Positions 1 to 6,924 of a DNA stretch of 12,987 nt are shown in pieces. Numbering within the stretch: position 1 is the stretch's first letter; every line of letters starts with the position of its first letter. Source of the stretch: JAHFOW01 sp964370795. GTDB taxonomy: Bacteria; Planctomycetota; Brocadiia; Brocadiales; Brocadiaceae. Below the pieces are notes generated by a model, which was given only the letters and a program-made list of their open reading frames with translations, did not search any database and was not told the origin of the DNA. The stretch spans positions 1-12,987 of the forward strand of contig CAYJME010000081.1 of NCBI GenBank assembly GCA_964370795.1. The letters run 5' to 3'. The translations under genes were made by a program, and so were the position numbers.

Positions 1-23
1 CATAGTCAATATTCAGTTGTTGA

Positions 24-52
24 ATTATAAACTCACGTCCCCGATTGGTCAA
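24..52 (-). promoter_or_regulatory. sigma-70-type promoter firing off the left edge
   Basis: On the minus strand a TTGACC box (52-47) is followed after exactly 17 bases by a perfect TATAAT (29-24), five of six and six of six consensus matches. Transcription would begin near position 17 and run leftward out of the window. An ATG lies at 3-1, but without a Shine-Dalgarno sequence I do not call it as a gene start. The rest of the 99 bases downstream of gmd holds no gene that I can support and no convincing terminator, only a weak 6-bp AT-rich stem around 66-93. Confidence 0.6.
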
Positions 53-99
53 GGGGCGTATCATTTTGGACTGATTTGACGGCTAAAATGCTGCTTTTA

Positions 100-1083
100 T
101 TAGGGGTGAGTTTGTTTTTCCAGGTCCAGATCGTGCTTGACCATGCGCTCGACCAACTGCTCAAAAGTGACCGTCGGGCGCCAATCCAGCACCGCCTTTG
201 CCTTCGACGAGTCGCCGCGCAGCTCGTTGATCTCGACCGGACGGTAGAATTTGGGGTCGGTGCGCACGTGGTCTTCCCAGTTCAGGCCGGCCAGTGAAAA
301 AGCCAGTTCAACAAAGTCACGCACCGAATGCGAGACCCCGGTCGCGACCACGTAGTCATCCGGTAGAGGCTGTTGAAGCATTTTCCACATGGCGCGCACG
401 TATTCCGGCGAATAGCCCCAGTCGCGGCGTGCCGCCAGGTTGCCCAGTGCCAGCCCCTGCGCATGCCCGTACTTGATGGCTGCCACGGTGCTGGTAATTT
501 TGCGGGTCACGTATTCATAGCCGCGCCGCTCGGATTCATGGTTGAACATAATCCCGTTGCAGGCAAACAGGTTGTAGGCCTCGCGGTAATTGCGCACCAG
601 GTGAAACCCCGCCAGCTTGGAGATGCCGTACGGCGAGCGCGGATTGAAGGGGGTGGCTTCGTTTTGCGGCGAGATGGGCGCATTGCCAAACATCTCGGAC
701 GAACCGGCGAAATACAAGCGGCAGTTGGGCGCCAGGTCCTTGAGCGCCGCCAGGATGAAATGCGTGCCGTTGATGTTGGTGCTGAGCGTCGAGAATTCAT
801 CGTCGAAGGAGTAGCTGACGAAACTCTGCGCGGCCAGGTGGTAGCATTCGTCTGGCTGCACCTCGCGCACAATGCGGAAGATGCTGGCGAAACTATCCAG
901 CGTGCCAGAATGCAAGTGCAGGCGGTCAATAAATGGCGAGATGCGGCTCAAGCGCCGGGCAGGATCTTCCAGCGCCACGCGCCGGACAATGCCGTGAACT
1001 TCGTATCCCTGCTCGAGCAGGAATTCCGCCAGGTAGGAGCCGTCTTGGCCAGTAATGCCGGTGATGAGTGCGGTTGTGGGCAT
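100..1083 (-). CDS. gmd: GDP-mannose 4,6-dehydratase
   Basis: This is a cytoplasmic NADP-dependent short-chain dehydrogenase/reductase of the extended type. It converts GDP-D-mannose to GDP-4-keto-6-deoxy-D-mannose, the branch point to GDP-fucose, GDP-rhamnose and related sugars. The dinucleotide-binding motif GITGQDGSYLAEFLLEQGY is at residues 9-27, the AGSSEMFG active-site strand at 126-133 and the catalytic YGISK (Tyr152, Lys156) at 152-156. NHESERRG at 181-188 and ARRDWGYSPEYV at 218-229 are family hallmarks. At 327 residues it is slightly shorter than the E. coli enzyme. An in-frame GTG at 1125 would add a Lys-rich 14-residue tail inside the preceding lipoprotein gene. I prefer the ATG at 1083 because it sits directly before the Rossmann strand, although neither start has a clear Shine-Dalgarno. 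It follows the lipoprotein stop by 28 bases. Its GC content is far higher than that of the genes upstream of it. No GDP-fucose or GDP-rhamnose reductase is visible here. Confidence 0.95.
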   Translation of the reverse strand: MPTTALITGITGQDGSYLAEFLLEQGYEVHGIVRRVALEDPARRLSRISPFIDRLHLHSGTLDSFASIFRIVREVQPDECYHLAAQSFVSYSFDDEFSTLSTNINGTHFILAALKDLAPNCRLYFAGSSEMFGNAPISPQNEATPFNPRSPYGISKLAGFHLVRNYREAYNLFACNGIMFNHESERRGYEYVTRKITSTVAAIKYGHAQGLALGNLAARRDWGYSPEYVRAMWKMLQQPLPDDYVVATGVSHSVRDFVELAFSLAGLNWEDHVRTDPKFYRPVEINELRGDSSKAKAVLDWRPTVTFEQLVERMVKHDLDLEKQTHP

Positions 1084-1111
1084 GAGGGGAGGCTTAGGTT
1101 TTATTTTTTTT

Positions 1112-1672
1112 TTAGGGGACTGCACCGTAAGTCAGTTCGCCCAAATCATAAATTTTGCTCTCTTTAGGCTCAATTAATAAATCGCCCCCAGTTACCGGGT
1201 CAGAAAGCAAATAGGCTTCACTAATTTTATCCACAACGATCGAATATGCATTGAACGGGACATCCGTGAATACAAACCGACCTTTGCTATCTGTAATAGT
1301 CTTGAGTGGGGATGATCGATCGAAACCGGCGACAGTTGGCGTTCCGTTTTGGTAAATTACCTCTGCCAGATACAAAATCGTTGAAACCGCCGGTTCGGTC
1401 TTATCACCAGTGCTGTTATTAATATAACCGGTAATGGTCGCTTTATTTGTCTGGCCAGGCGTGGGAATGCTTTCAATGGGCGCAGGCTCGCCAGTTTGCT
1501 CAGCGGCTGGGTACGATTGTGCTCCGAGTGGGCTTGGGTAAGCAGAAGCACCTTCGTATCGGGTCGGGTTAACATTGACACCGGTAAGTTGTGCCTGACT
1601 AGGAACTGAATTCCCACACCCAACCAGTATCGAAGTAATCATCATGAGAAAAAAAATGCTGCGTATGTTCAT
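1112..1672 (-). CDS. secreted lipoprotein with carboxypeptidase-regulatory-like beta domain
   Basis: The 186-residue product begins with a lipoprotein signal peptide: a short basic start, hydrophobic residues 6-17 and a lipobox L-V-G-C with Cys19 as the lipidation site. Residues 20-75 are Pro/Ser/Thr/Gln-rich and probably unstructured. The C-terminal half (about 77-186) resembles a transthyretin/CarboxypepD_reg-like beta sandwich: ITGYINN, then TDSKGRFVFTDVPFNAYSIV, the usual D-x-x-G-x-F-x-F-x-x-V-P turn. Such domains act as stalks or binding modules; no catalytic residues are evident. It should be anchored on the outer face of the cytoplasmic membrane. It starts after the terminator at 1745-1774 and is followed by gmd after 28 bases, so the two may be cotranscribed. 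Its GC content is low, unlike gmd. The specific function is unknown. Confidence 0.8.
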   Translation of the reverse strand: MNIRSIFFLMMITSILVGCGNSVPSQAQLTGVNVNPTRYEGASAYPSPLGAQSYPAAEQTGEPAPIESIPTPGQTNKATITGYINNSTGDKTEPAVSTILYLAEVIYQNGTPTVAGFDRSSPLKTITDSKGRFVFTDVPFNAYSIVVDKISEAYLLSDPVTGGDLLIEPKESKIYDLGELTYGAVP

Positions 1673-1717
1673 GGTGTCTCATCTATTATTATGAAGAAGG
1701 ATTTAATTTCATCCCAG

Positions 1718-1746
1718 AGTATAACCTTGAATAATTTATATTAGAA
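1718..1746 (-). promoter_or_regulatory. possible promoter for lipoprotein-gmd unit
   Basis: In the 121-base gap before the lipoprotein, a TATACT hexamer (1723-1718) has a poor TTCTAA box 17 bases upstream (1746-1741). The unit needs its own promoter because a strong terminator lies just upstream. The -35 match is weak (three of six), so the call is tentative. The leader would be about 40 bases. Confidence 0.3.
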
Positions 1747-1774
1747 ATAGTGCCGCCAATTGGCGGCACTATTT
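1745..1774 (-). terminator. intrinsic terminator after the secreted repeat protein
   Basis: A perfect 30-base palindrome with half-site AAATAGTGCCGCC around a central AATT folds into a 13-bp stem with a 4-base loop. It lies 19 bases after the stop of the secreted protein (1794) and is followed on the minus strand by TTTCTAATATAAATT, a moderate U-rich tail. It should stop transcription coming from the glycan genes. Its complete symmetry means it could also work on the other strand or be bound by a dimeric protein. Confidence 0.8.
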
Positions 1775-1793
1775 GCCTTTGGATTAGGTAAGC

Positions 1794-3194
1794 CTAGTAG
1801 TTCGTACCTTCATAGGTCAGTAGTTGGTCTTCGGTATCCAGTGCGCCTAATTTTGCCTGGTTCATAACACCGACAATCTTCGCAGATGCATCCGCAACCG
1901 AGCAGAAACCAGCCCCAACGTAACCGGCGGTAAATGCATTGAGGTGGACATCGGTGAAGCCTTCACCAACTGCTAGCGTTTTGGACACTGTCCGTGCAGA
2001 ACCAGAGAAGGAGCAATTTACGGTGACCGAAGAAGCACCGACATTTACAATAGACATACCGGTGAATATTCCGTAATTGCGATCCATTACTAACGGGAAG
2101 CTAATATTGTTTTTCGCATTACTGGCAAAAAACGCATTGTACGAGGCCCCTTCAGCCGCACCGCGCTTCACCTGGTTGACAATCGCAACCAAATTCTGAG
2201 AAGCAGAGTTCCCTGAAATGGTCGCTGAACCGACAAAGGCACCATTGGTAGTATCAGTGATTCCCGTGAAACCAGCTTTCGATCCACAAGCAAGCGGTAG
2301 TTGCGGGAACCCAAACACTGCTGTGGCTCCAGCGGAAATCGTTTTGGTCTCGGTGCAAGCCACACCCGGGAAACCGACATTGGGTTTATACGATACTGTC
2401 ACATTCGTCGAACTCGTGCCAACGTTCTGAATATTAATTGAAGTTCCAGAACGATAGTAGTTGCTTGATACCAGGGGAACGAAGAATGAAGTTCCGTTGG
2501 AAGTAAAGCCGGAATATGCCCAGACTGACTTAGCACCAGATTTTACCTGGATCACTACGGCAGCCAGTTCGTAAGGCCCGGACAATTTAGCACCTCCAAC
2601 CCAGCCGTTGGGCAGGCATGTGTTGACGGTTTGGTCAATTGTTTTCGCAGAAAAAGGTGCGACATCAACAGTGGTATCGCATTGACTGGCAGTCAACCCC
2701 CCGCCGGTGTAATCAATCGCTATTGTCTGGCTTGTGGCAGAGGTATTCTGCACCGAGAACCAGGTGCCAATCCCATAGTTTGCTTTCATCAATAAAGGAA
2801 GCGAAACACTGGTAGAACCAGCAGTGAACCCGGAGTATGACCCACCACCGCGAATGCTGGTGCCGTCATAAATGACCATATTGACTATTGCCGATACTCG
2901 AGCGCCATTCTTGGAAACTACTAAGACCGACCCTGCAAATCCCGACGATACAGCAGTCAATGGAAAGTACGTTTTATTGGAATTCGCAGCAATCGTGTCA
3001 CTGATCGTCGCGGCAACAGCGCCAGCAGAAGTATAAAAAACCAGATCTATATCAGCCGCCATGCCTGACTCGAGGTTTTGAACTTGGAAACCTGAGCTAT
3101 AGGTATTCCCACCTTGAGCACTTACCGGCATCGGCATTGCCAATAACGCAATAATTACCAGTCCGATTAATAAAGACATCCAACTCTTTTTCAT
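1794..3194 (-). CDS. secreted protein with four tandem beta-rich repeats
   Basis: The 466-residue product has a clear Sec signal peptide (MKKSW start, hydrophobic 7-22, probable cleavage after PVSA at Ala26). The mature protein is four diverged copies of a module of about 90-120 residues, starting near 34 (SGFQVQN), 144 (TWFSVQN), 251 (TSINIQN) and 378 (TGMSIVN). Each copy goes through a short acidic or polar beta stretch, a G-x-x-G-A/S-x-x-I segment, an A-I/V-V-N/M-Q-x-K-like strand and a Y-x-x-F tail. Between copies there is an S-F/L-P-L-V/L linker followed by N-Y. Composition is rich in Ser, Thr, Asn, Gly and Ala. There is no membrane anchor, LPXTG or catalytic motif, so it is probably a surface or matrix structural protein, possibly a glycosylation substrate (inference). 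I start at 3194 because AGGAGGAG lies six bases upstream; a further in-frame start at 3251 has no such site. I do not recognise a named family. Confidence 0.8.
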   Translation of the reverse strand: MKKSWMSLLIGLVIIALLAMPMPVSAQGGNTYSSGFQVQNLESGMAADIDLVFYTSAGAVAATISDTIAANSNKTYFPLTAVSSGFAGSVLVVSKNGARVSAIVNMVIYDGTSIRGGGSYSGFTAGSTSVSLPLLMKANYGIGTWFSVQNTSATSQTIAIDYTGGGLTASQCDTTVDVAPFSAKTIDQTVNTCLPNGWVGGAKLSGPYELAAVVIQVKSGAKSVWAYSGFTSNGTSFFVPLVSSNYYRSGTSINIQNVGTSSTNVTVSYKPNVGFPGVACTETKTISAGATAVFGFPQLPLACGSKAGFTGITDTTNGAFVGSATISGNSASQNLVAIVNQVKRGAAEGASYNAFFASNAKNNISFPLVMDRNYGIFTGMSIVNVGASSVTVNCSFSGSARTVSKTLAVGEGFTDVHLNAFTAGYVGAGFCSVADASAKIVGVMNQAKLGALDTEDQLLTYEGTNY

Positions 3195-3200
3195 TTTCAA

Positions 3201-3208
3201 CTCCTCCT
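3201..3208 (-). promoter_or_regulatory. strong ribosome binding site, fixes the 3194 start
   Basis: AGGAGGAG on the minus strand, six bases before the ATG at 3194. It is the best Shine-Dalgarno in the window; most neighbours have weak or no sites, suggesting this protein is made in quantity. Confidence 0.8.
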
Positions 3209-3213
3209 GGGAG

Positions 3214-3224
3214 ATTATATTATA
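3214..3224 (-). promoter_or_regulatory. probable -10 region for the secreted protein
   Basis: Two overlapping TATAAT hexamers (3224-3219 and 3219-3214) sit in the 68-base gap between the flippase-like gene and the secreted protein. No -35 box at normal spacing is convincing (a TTGCAG is 21 bases from the first hexamer). With the strong ribosome site and the terminator after the gene, this suggests a separate single-gene transcript. Confidence 0.35.
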
Positions 3225-3262
3225 GATACTATAACAACCGGTACTCTGCAATGAAATACCAC

Positions 3263-4237
3263 TTATGGGTTATTGGGACTTATATTTCTTTTTTCACGGA
3301 CCTTCATTGGGTGACCAAAAATCAACCAGACAACTATGGCATTGAGCAGCAACGAAACTAGGGTCCAAACGCGTTGTACAACCACGAATATAATTGCCGA
3401 CGCCAGTGGAATAGTCGTGGTTAATGCAAGGGCCATTGCACCGTCTCTGAGAATCGGTGTACCGGGCACCCAAAACAATAGCGCGCTGACGGCATTGGCT
3501 GCACTCCAGGCCGAAAGGACAGCTGCCCAGGCAGAGAGGTCCACCTGGGTAAAACTTTCTAGCAATAAGAAAAGGCCAGTGCTTCCAAGAGTAATAACAA
3601 AAGCTTCACCAATGATCCAGAATAAAAGGTGTATAAATTTGTAGGACATAATATTTTGAAAGTCAGCGTGTTTCGACTTTTTTAGGATCACTGAGCTAAT
3701 TCTTGAAAACACCTTCGGGTGGAGGATGATGAGGGATAACACCGCAATCCCGACGGCAAGAAATGGGTTTTGCACCAAATCAATATTTTTCCAGCTTATA
3801 GCGGTTACTGCATATAGGATAAGGCCTGCAACTCCTGTGATTAATGCTTCTAAAACTCCGGCCACTATTACAGCAGTCGCACTGTATGTTTGTGCGGAAT
3901 AAAGTGATACCCTGCTGGCAATTGACCAGATTCCTCCCGGGAGCGCATAACCCAGTAGCCCGAGGTTATAAAAAAGAATATCCTCACGCAAGTGCGCATT
4001 TACTCCAAAAACCCTTAATATGGAACGCCATACCGGTATGGATATAAGTAGTCCGGATGTTGCCACTAGATACCCAAGAATTAAATAAATAGGTCTAAAC
4101 CTAAGTTTTGTCCAGTCAATCGTACCACTATCGCGAAAAATAATTATTGCAGCCACAACGACCGCAGCTACAATAATTAATAAATTCAAGATCTTCCGGA
4201 AATTCAGTTTGTTGAGGAGATCCCTTAATACCTTCAT
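3263..4237 (-). CDS. flippase-like / LPG-synthase-TM family membrane protein
   Basis: The 324-residue product is an integral membrane protein with about eight hydrophobic segments (roughly 16-34, 50-70, 90-107, 121-147, 159-172, 201-226, 235-258 and 275-308). Two short conserved blocks match the lysylphosphatidylglycerol-synthase transmembrane/flippase-like family (PF03706, formerly UPF0104): YALPGGIWSIASR at 97-109 and WVPGTPILRDGAMAL at 256-270, equivalent to the family's P-G-x-x-G-x-R-E-G-A block. Here the usual Glu is Asp265. Members of this family beside glycosyltransferases are often assumed to help move lipid-linked intermediates, but activity is rarely shown. The gene follows the carbamoyltransferase by 21 bases without a good ribosome site. 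No Wzx, Wzy or ABC exporter is present in the window, so this is the only candidate translocator here. Family assignment is fairly sure; function is inferred. Confidence 0.75.
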   Translation of the reverse strand: MKVLRDLLNKLNFRKILNLLIIVAAVVVAAIIIFRDSGTIDWTKLRFRPIYLILGYLVATSGLLISIPVWRSILRVFGVNAHLREDILFYNLGLLGYALPGGIWSIASRVSLYSAQTYSATAVIVAGVLEALITGVAGLILYAVTAISWKNIDLVQNPFLAVGIAVLSLIILHPKVFSRISSVILKKSKHADFQNIMSYKFIHLLFWIIGEAFVITLGSTGLFLLLESFTQVDLSAWAAVLSAWSAANAVSALLFWVPGTPILRDGAMALALTTTIPLASAIIFVVVQRVWTLVSLLLNAIVVWLIFGHPMKVREKRNISPNNP

Positions 4238-4258
4238 TTATAAATCCAATTGGAAAAA

Positions 4259-5896
4259 TTAATTTTTTCCAGGTTTATAAACAATAAAGTCTCCAATTGC
4301 TAAAATATCGATCCCGCAGTTAAGGAATGTGTCAATCGCTTCCACAGGAGAATTGACAATAGGTTGAGAATCGACATTAAAACTAGTATTCAGCACGGCA
4401 GGAATGCCGGTCTTGTTTTGAAATTCTTTAATTAATTTCCAATATCGTGGATTGGTACGCTTTGAAACGGTTTGGGGGCGGCAAGTACCATCGACGTGAA
4501 TGGCACTGATAATCTCAGGCTGCATTGCTGAAAGGGTATCATACGCCAAGATCATAAATGGGGAGTTTACCTCGCTTCCGATATACCGGTCCACCTCTTC
4601 CTCAAGTATAGATGGTGCAAAAGGTCGCCACGGCTCTCGATGTTTTACCTGATTATTTACCTTATCTTTCATCTCAGGCAAGGAGGGGTTCGCTAAAATA
4701 CTGCGATTGCCAAGCGCACGCGGACCAATTTCAGATCTCCCTTGAAACCAGCCGATAATTTTTCCCTGATTTAAGAATTCTGCGGTCTCACTAAAAATAT
4801 CCTCACTCTTATGGAAGTCCAGCTCGGCATACGCATGAAGCGCATTGAGGATATCGTCATTTGAAAATTGGGGGCCCCAATAAGCATGTTCCATAATCCA
4901 AGTTGGGCGTGAACCGACCTTATCTTTGTAGACCATCAAGGCTGCGCCTAATGCCGTTCCAGCATCATACGCAGCCGGTTGAATAAATATATTCTTGACA
5001 AACGGTTGGGTTGCCAGTTTGCCGTTCATGGAACAGTTGAGCGCTGTCCCCCCGGCCAACGTAAGATTGGGGAATTTGGTTTGATAGTACAGATATTCAG
5101 CCATACGGATGACAGCTCGTTCGAGAGTATCCTGTAACGTTGCGGCAAGGTTTTTATGCCAGTCTGTAATCGGGTCATCTCGTTTACGTAAGGGCAAGCT
5201 ATCTACAAACTCTTTTCGTGCCTCGGGATTAATTACGGGGATTTCTCCGCTCCAGTCGATAAAGGGCAGCCCAGCAGGATCAGGCGTGCCATAAGCAGCC
5301 AATCCCATGACCTTACCTTCGCCGCTATGACGTCTGAATCCCAATTTTTCGGTTATTGCTTCGTACATCAAACCCCAACTGCCTCTGTTTGTAACGGTCT
5401 TCAATACTCGGATCTCGTCCTCCCTGCCAAACCCAAGTACACCGGATTCGCCACCACCACTTCCATCCAAAGAAATGATGTTCGCTTCTTTAAAACCCGA
5501 AGGATAGAACGTGCTGGCCATGTGCGCCAGATGGTGATTTACAAAAATCACTTTTTTTCGGTCGTAATTTCCAAGTGGTAGTTCTGCTTCGTATTTACGC
5601 CCCTCTCTAATCCAATTCACCGCCTGGTTTAGGCCGCTGACGAAATTATCCATCGATAAATTACGCATTACGACGTTCTTTACGCTGTCAAAGCCAACGG
5701 CGACATGATCAACTTCGTCCAGGGTAATTCCAGCTGCGGTCAAACAATAATCAATCGCCAGTTTTGGCGCAATTCTGGGTGAGTGTTTGATCCGATTCAG
5801 GCGCTCTTCTTCAACCATAGCCACCAGCTTGCCATCTACTAAAATGCAAGCAGCGTTGTTCCAAGAAATCGGATGTGTTATTCCAAGAATGATCAT
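4259..5896 (-). CDS. NodU/CmcH-family O-carbamoyltransferase
   Basis: The 545-residue enzyme should transfer a carbamoyl group from carbamoyl phosphate, through carbamoyl-adenylate, to a hydroxyl of a sugar or other small molecule in the cytoplasm. The N-terminal Kae1-like domain (about 1-345) shows MIILGITHPISWNNAACIL at the start, the metal-binding NHHLAH (His121, His122, His125), LDGSGGGESG at 143-152, SGEGKVMGLAAYG at 191-203 and LAGGTALNCSMNGKL at 280-294. The C-terminal YrdC-like domain (about 365-545) has GRSEIGPRALGNRSI at 386-400, KHREPWRPFAPSIL at 418-431 and NTSFNVDSQPIV at 503-514. Length and all major motifs are intact, so it is probably active. Family members include NodU (lipochitooligosaccharide), CmcH (cephem) and TobZ (tobramycin). 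The location among glycosyltransferases suggests a glycan substrate. It has its own promoter at 5958-5986 and only a weak GGCGGG-like ribosome site. Confidence 0.93.
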   Translation of the reverse strand: MIILGITHPISWNNAACILVDGKLVAMVEEERLNRIKHSPRIAPKLAIDYCLTAAGITLDEVDHVAVGFDSVKNVVMRNLSMDNFVSGLNQAVNWIREGRKYEAELPLGNYDRKKVIFVNHHLAHMASTFYPSGFKEANIISLDGSGGGESGVLGFGREDEIRVLKTVTNRGSWGLMYEAITEKLGFRRHSGEGKVMGLAAYGTPDPAGLPFIDWSGEIPVINPEARKEFVDSLPLRKRDDPITDWHKNLAATLQDTLERAVIRMAEYLYYQTKFPNLTLAGGTALNCSMNGKLATQPFVKNIFIQPAAYDAGTALGAALMVYKDKVGSRPTWIMEHAYWGPQFSNDDILNALHAYAELDFHKSEDIFSETAEFLNQGKIIGWFQGRSEIGPRALGNRSILANPSLPEMKDKVNNQVKHREPWRPFAPSILEEEVDRYIGSEVNSPFMILAYDTLSAMQPEIISAIHVDGTCRPQTVSKRTNPRYWKLIKEFQNKTGIPAVLNTSFNVDSQPIVNSPVEAIDTFLNCGIDILAIGDFIVYKPGKN

Positions 5897-5931
5897 TAAA
5901 GCAAACCCGCCTTTTTATAGTTGTGTTTTAA

Positions 5932-5956
5932 TTCTTCCTAATGCTTTTAGGAAAAA
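5932..5956 (-). other. hairpin at the 5' end of the carbamoyltransferase mRNA
   Basis: On the minus strand TTTTTCCTAA pairs with TTAGGAAGAA around a 5-base loop, giving ten pairs including one G-U. It lies at or next to the expected transcription start, about 36 bases before the ATG. It lacks a following U run, so it is not a terminator; it may stabilise the transcript, or it may be chance in AT-rich DNA. Confidence 0.3.
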
Positions 5957-5957
5957 A

Positions 5958-5986
5958 ATTATACCACCTGGTAATTTCATCCTGAA
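5958..5986 (-). promoter_or_regulatory. internal promoter for carbamoyltransferase
   Basis: A perfect TATAAT (5963-5958) has TTCAGG (5986-5981) exactly 17 bases upstream, in the 92-base gap after the methyltransferase stop at 5989. It would start transcripts near 5951. The -35 is only a three-of-six match, but the -10 and spacing are ideal. It would let the modification and export genes be expressed separately from the upstream glycosyltransferases. Confidence 0.5.
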
Positions 5987-5988
5987 CA

Positions 5989-6912
5989 TCACGCTTTTTT
6001 TGCAACCACAGTGATCACTGAGCCTTGCCGGATCATATAGAAGGGAAACAAGAATGGTTCAAAGACAAAGCGTAATCCTGGAAGGCGCAAGAAGGACATT
6101 ATCAAACGAGCCGGTTTTGGATTTTTAGTCTGAAGCATCCGTTCCAATCCCATGATCATGGAATAATATGAGGAAATGACGCACTTCCAGTCGACGATCT
6201 CACAACCAGCTTCCGATAAATATTTTGCCAATATATCCCGTGGAAAAACATATAAATGGCGCGGGGGATCATAACCCTGCCAATATGCGCCGAATAACTT
6301 CCGATCAAACGCATCCCAATTTGGAATGTTGATGACCAGTAAGCCACCAGGTTTCAGCAAGCTTACGGCTCGCGCCAGCTCCTGCCGCGGTGAGAATGTA
6401 TGTTCCAGTACGTCCCAGTAAGTGATAACATCAAATGTTTCTAAAGGGATTTCCAAGCTGTCTAAAAATCCAGTGTGAACCTTCAGACCTAGTTTAACCC
6501 GTGCGATTTGAGCGATTTCATCATTCGGCTCAACACCGAACGCTTCCCACCCTGCGTTCTGCATTTCATCTAAGAACAGACCCGTCGAGGAACCGACATC
6601 CAATAACTTCTTGTTTTGTCCGTTTAAATGATCCTCTATAAACTTACGGCGATGCCGCAAATTCCCCCTGCGAACCAATTGTATCAATTTGGATTTCTCT
6701 TCCTGGATAGGCTTTGCATAAGATGGATAATCACTTTGGTAAAAATCTTGAATTTCAGATTTGTCAGGACGCGGGTTGAGGTACACTAATCCGCAACGAT
6801 TGCAGGTTACCATTTCGATTCCTAAATTCTGCTCAAGCCAGGGCCAATCGGCATTGTGAAAAAGGGTAGTACTTTCCTGGCTTCTGCAATAATCGCAAGA
6901 AATTGTTTCCAT
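5989..6912 (-). CDS. class I SAM methyltransferase with N-terminal zinc ribbon
   Basis: The 307-residue product opens with a four-cysteine zinc ribbon (CDYC, Cys6/Cys9, and CNRC, Cys37/Cys40), followed by GLVYLNPRPD at 41-50. It then has a Rossmann methyltransferase core: KLLDVGSSTGLFLDEM at 102-117 is the AdoMet glycine-rich motif, GVEPN at 126-130 carries the acidic ribose-binding residue, and WDVLEH at 166-171 is motif IV. LLKPGGLLVINIPN at 185-198 and PPRHLYVF at 216-223 are typical of the methyltransferase_23-like group common in O-antigen and capsule loci. It probably methylates a sugar or nucleotide-sugar; the exact substrate is unknown. It begins 12 bases after the glycosyltransferase stop, so it is in the same operon. 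Its ribosome site is weak. Confidence 0.88.
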   Translation of the reverse strand: METISCDYCRSQESTTLFHNADWPWLEQNLGIEMVTCNRCGLVYLNPRPDKSEIQDFYQSDYPSYAKPIQEEKSKLIQLVRRGNLRHRRKFIEDHLNGQNKKLLDVGSSTGLFLDEMQNAGWEAFGVEPNDEIAQIARVKLGLKVHTGFLDSLEIPLETFDVITYWDVLEHTFSPRQELARAVSLLKPGGLLVINIPNWDAFDRKLFGAYWQGYDPPRHLYVFPRDILAKYLSEAGCEIVDWKCVISSYYSMIMGLERMLQTKNPKPARLIMSFLRLPGLRFVFEPFLFPFYMIRQGSVITVVAKKA

Positions 6913-6924
6913 AGATTTTTTCTT

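Noticed and set aside
53..99. Possible terminator after gmd
   Set aside because: Only a 6-bp AT-rich stem with a long loop can be drawn, with no U tract; not convincing.
1104..1113. Run of ten A residues (minus strand) at the lipoprotein stop, considered as a slippage site fusing lipoprotein and gmd
   Set aside because: The lipoprotein TAA begins before the run, so slippage there cannot bypass the stop, and a fusion would put a cytoplasmic enzyme behind a lipoprotein signal.
373..1167. Plus-strand open frame of 264 codons opposite gmd
   Set aside because: It is antisense to a well-supported GC-rich gene, shows no family motif and is explained by third-position GC bias.
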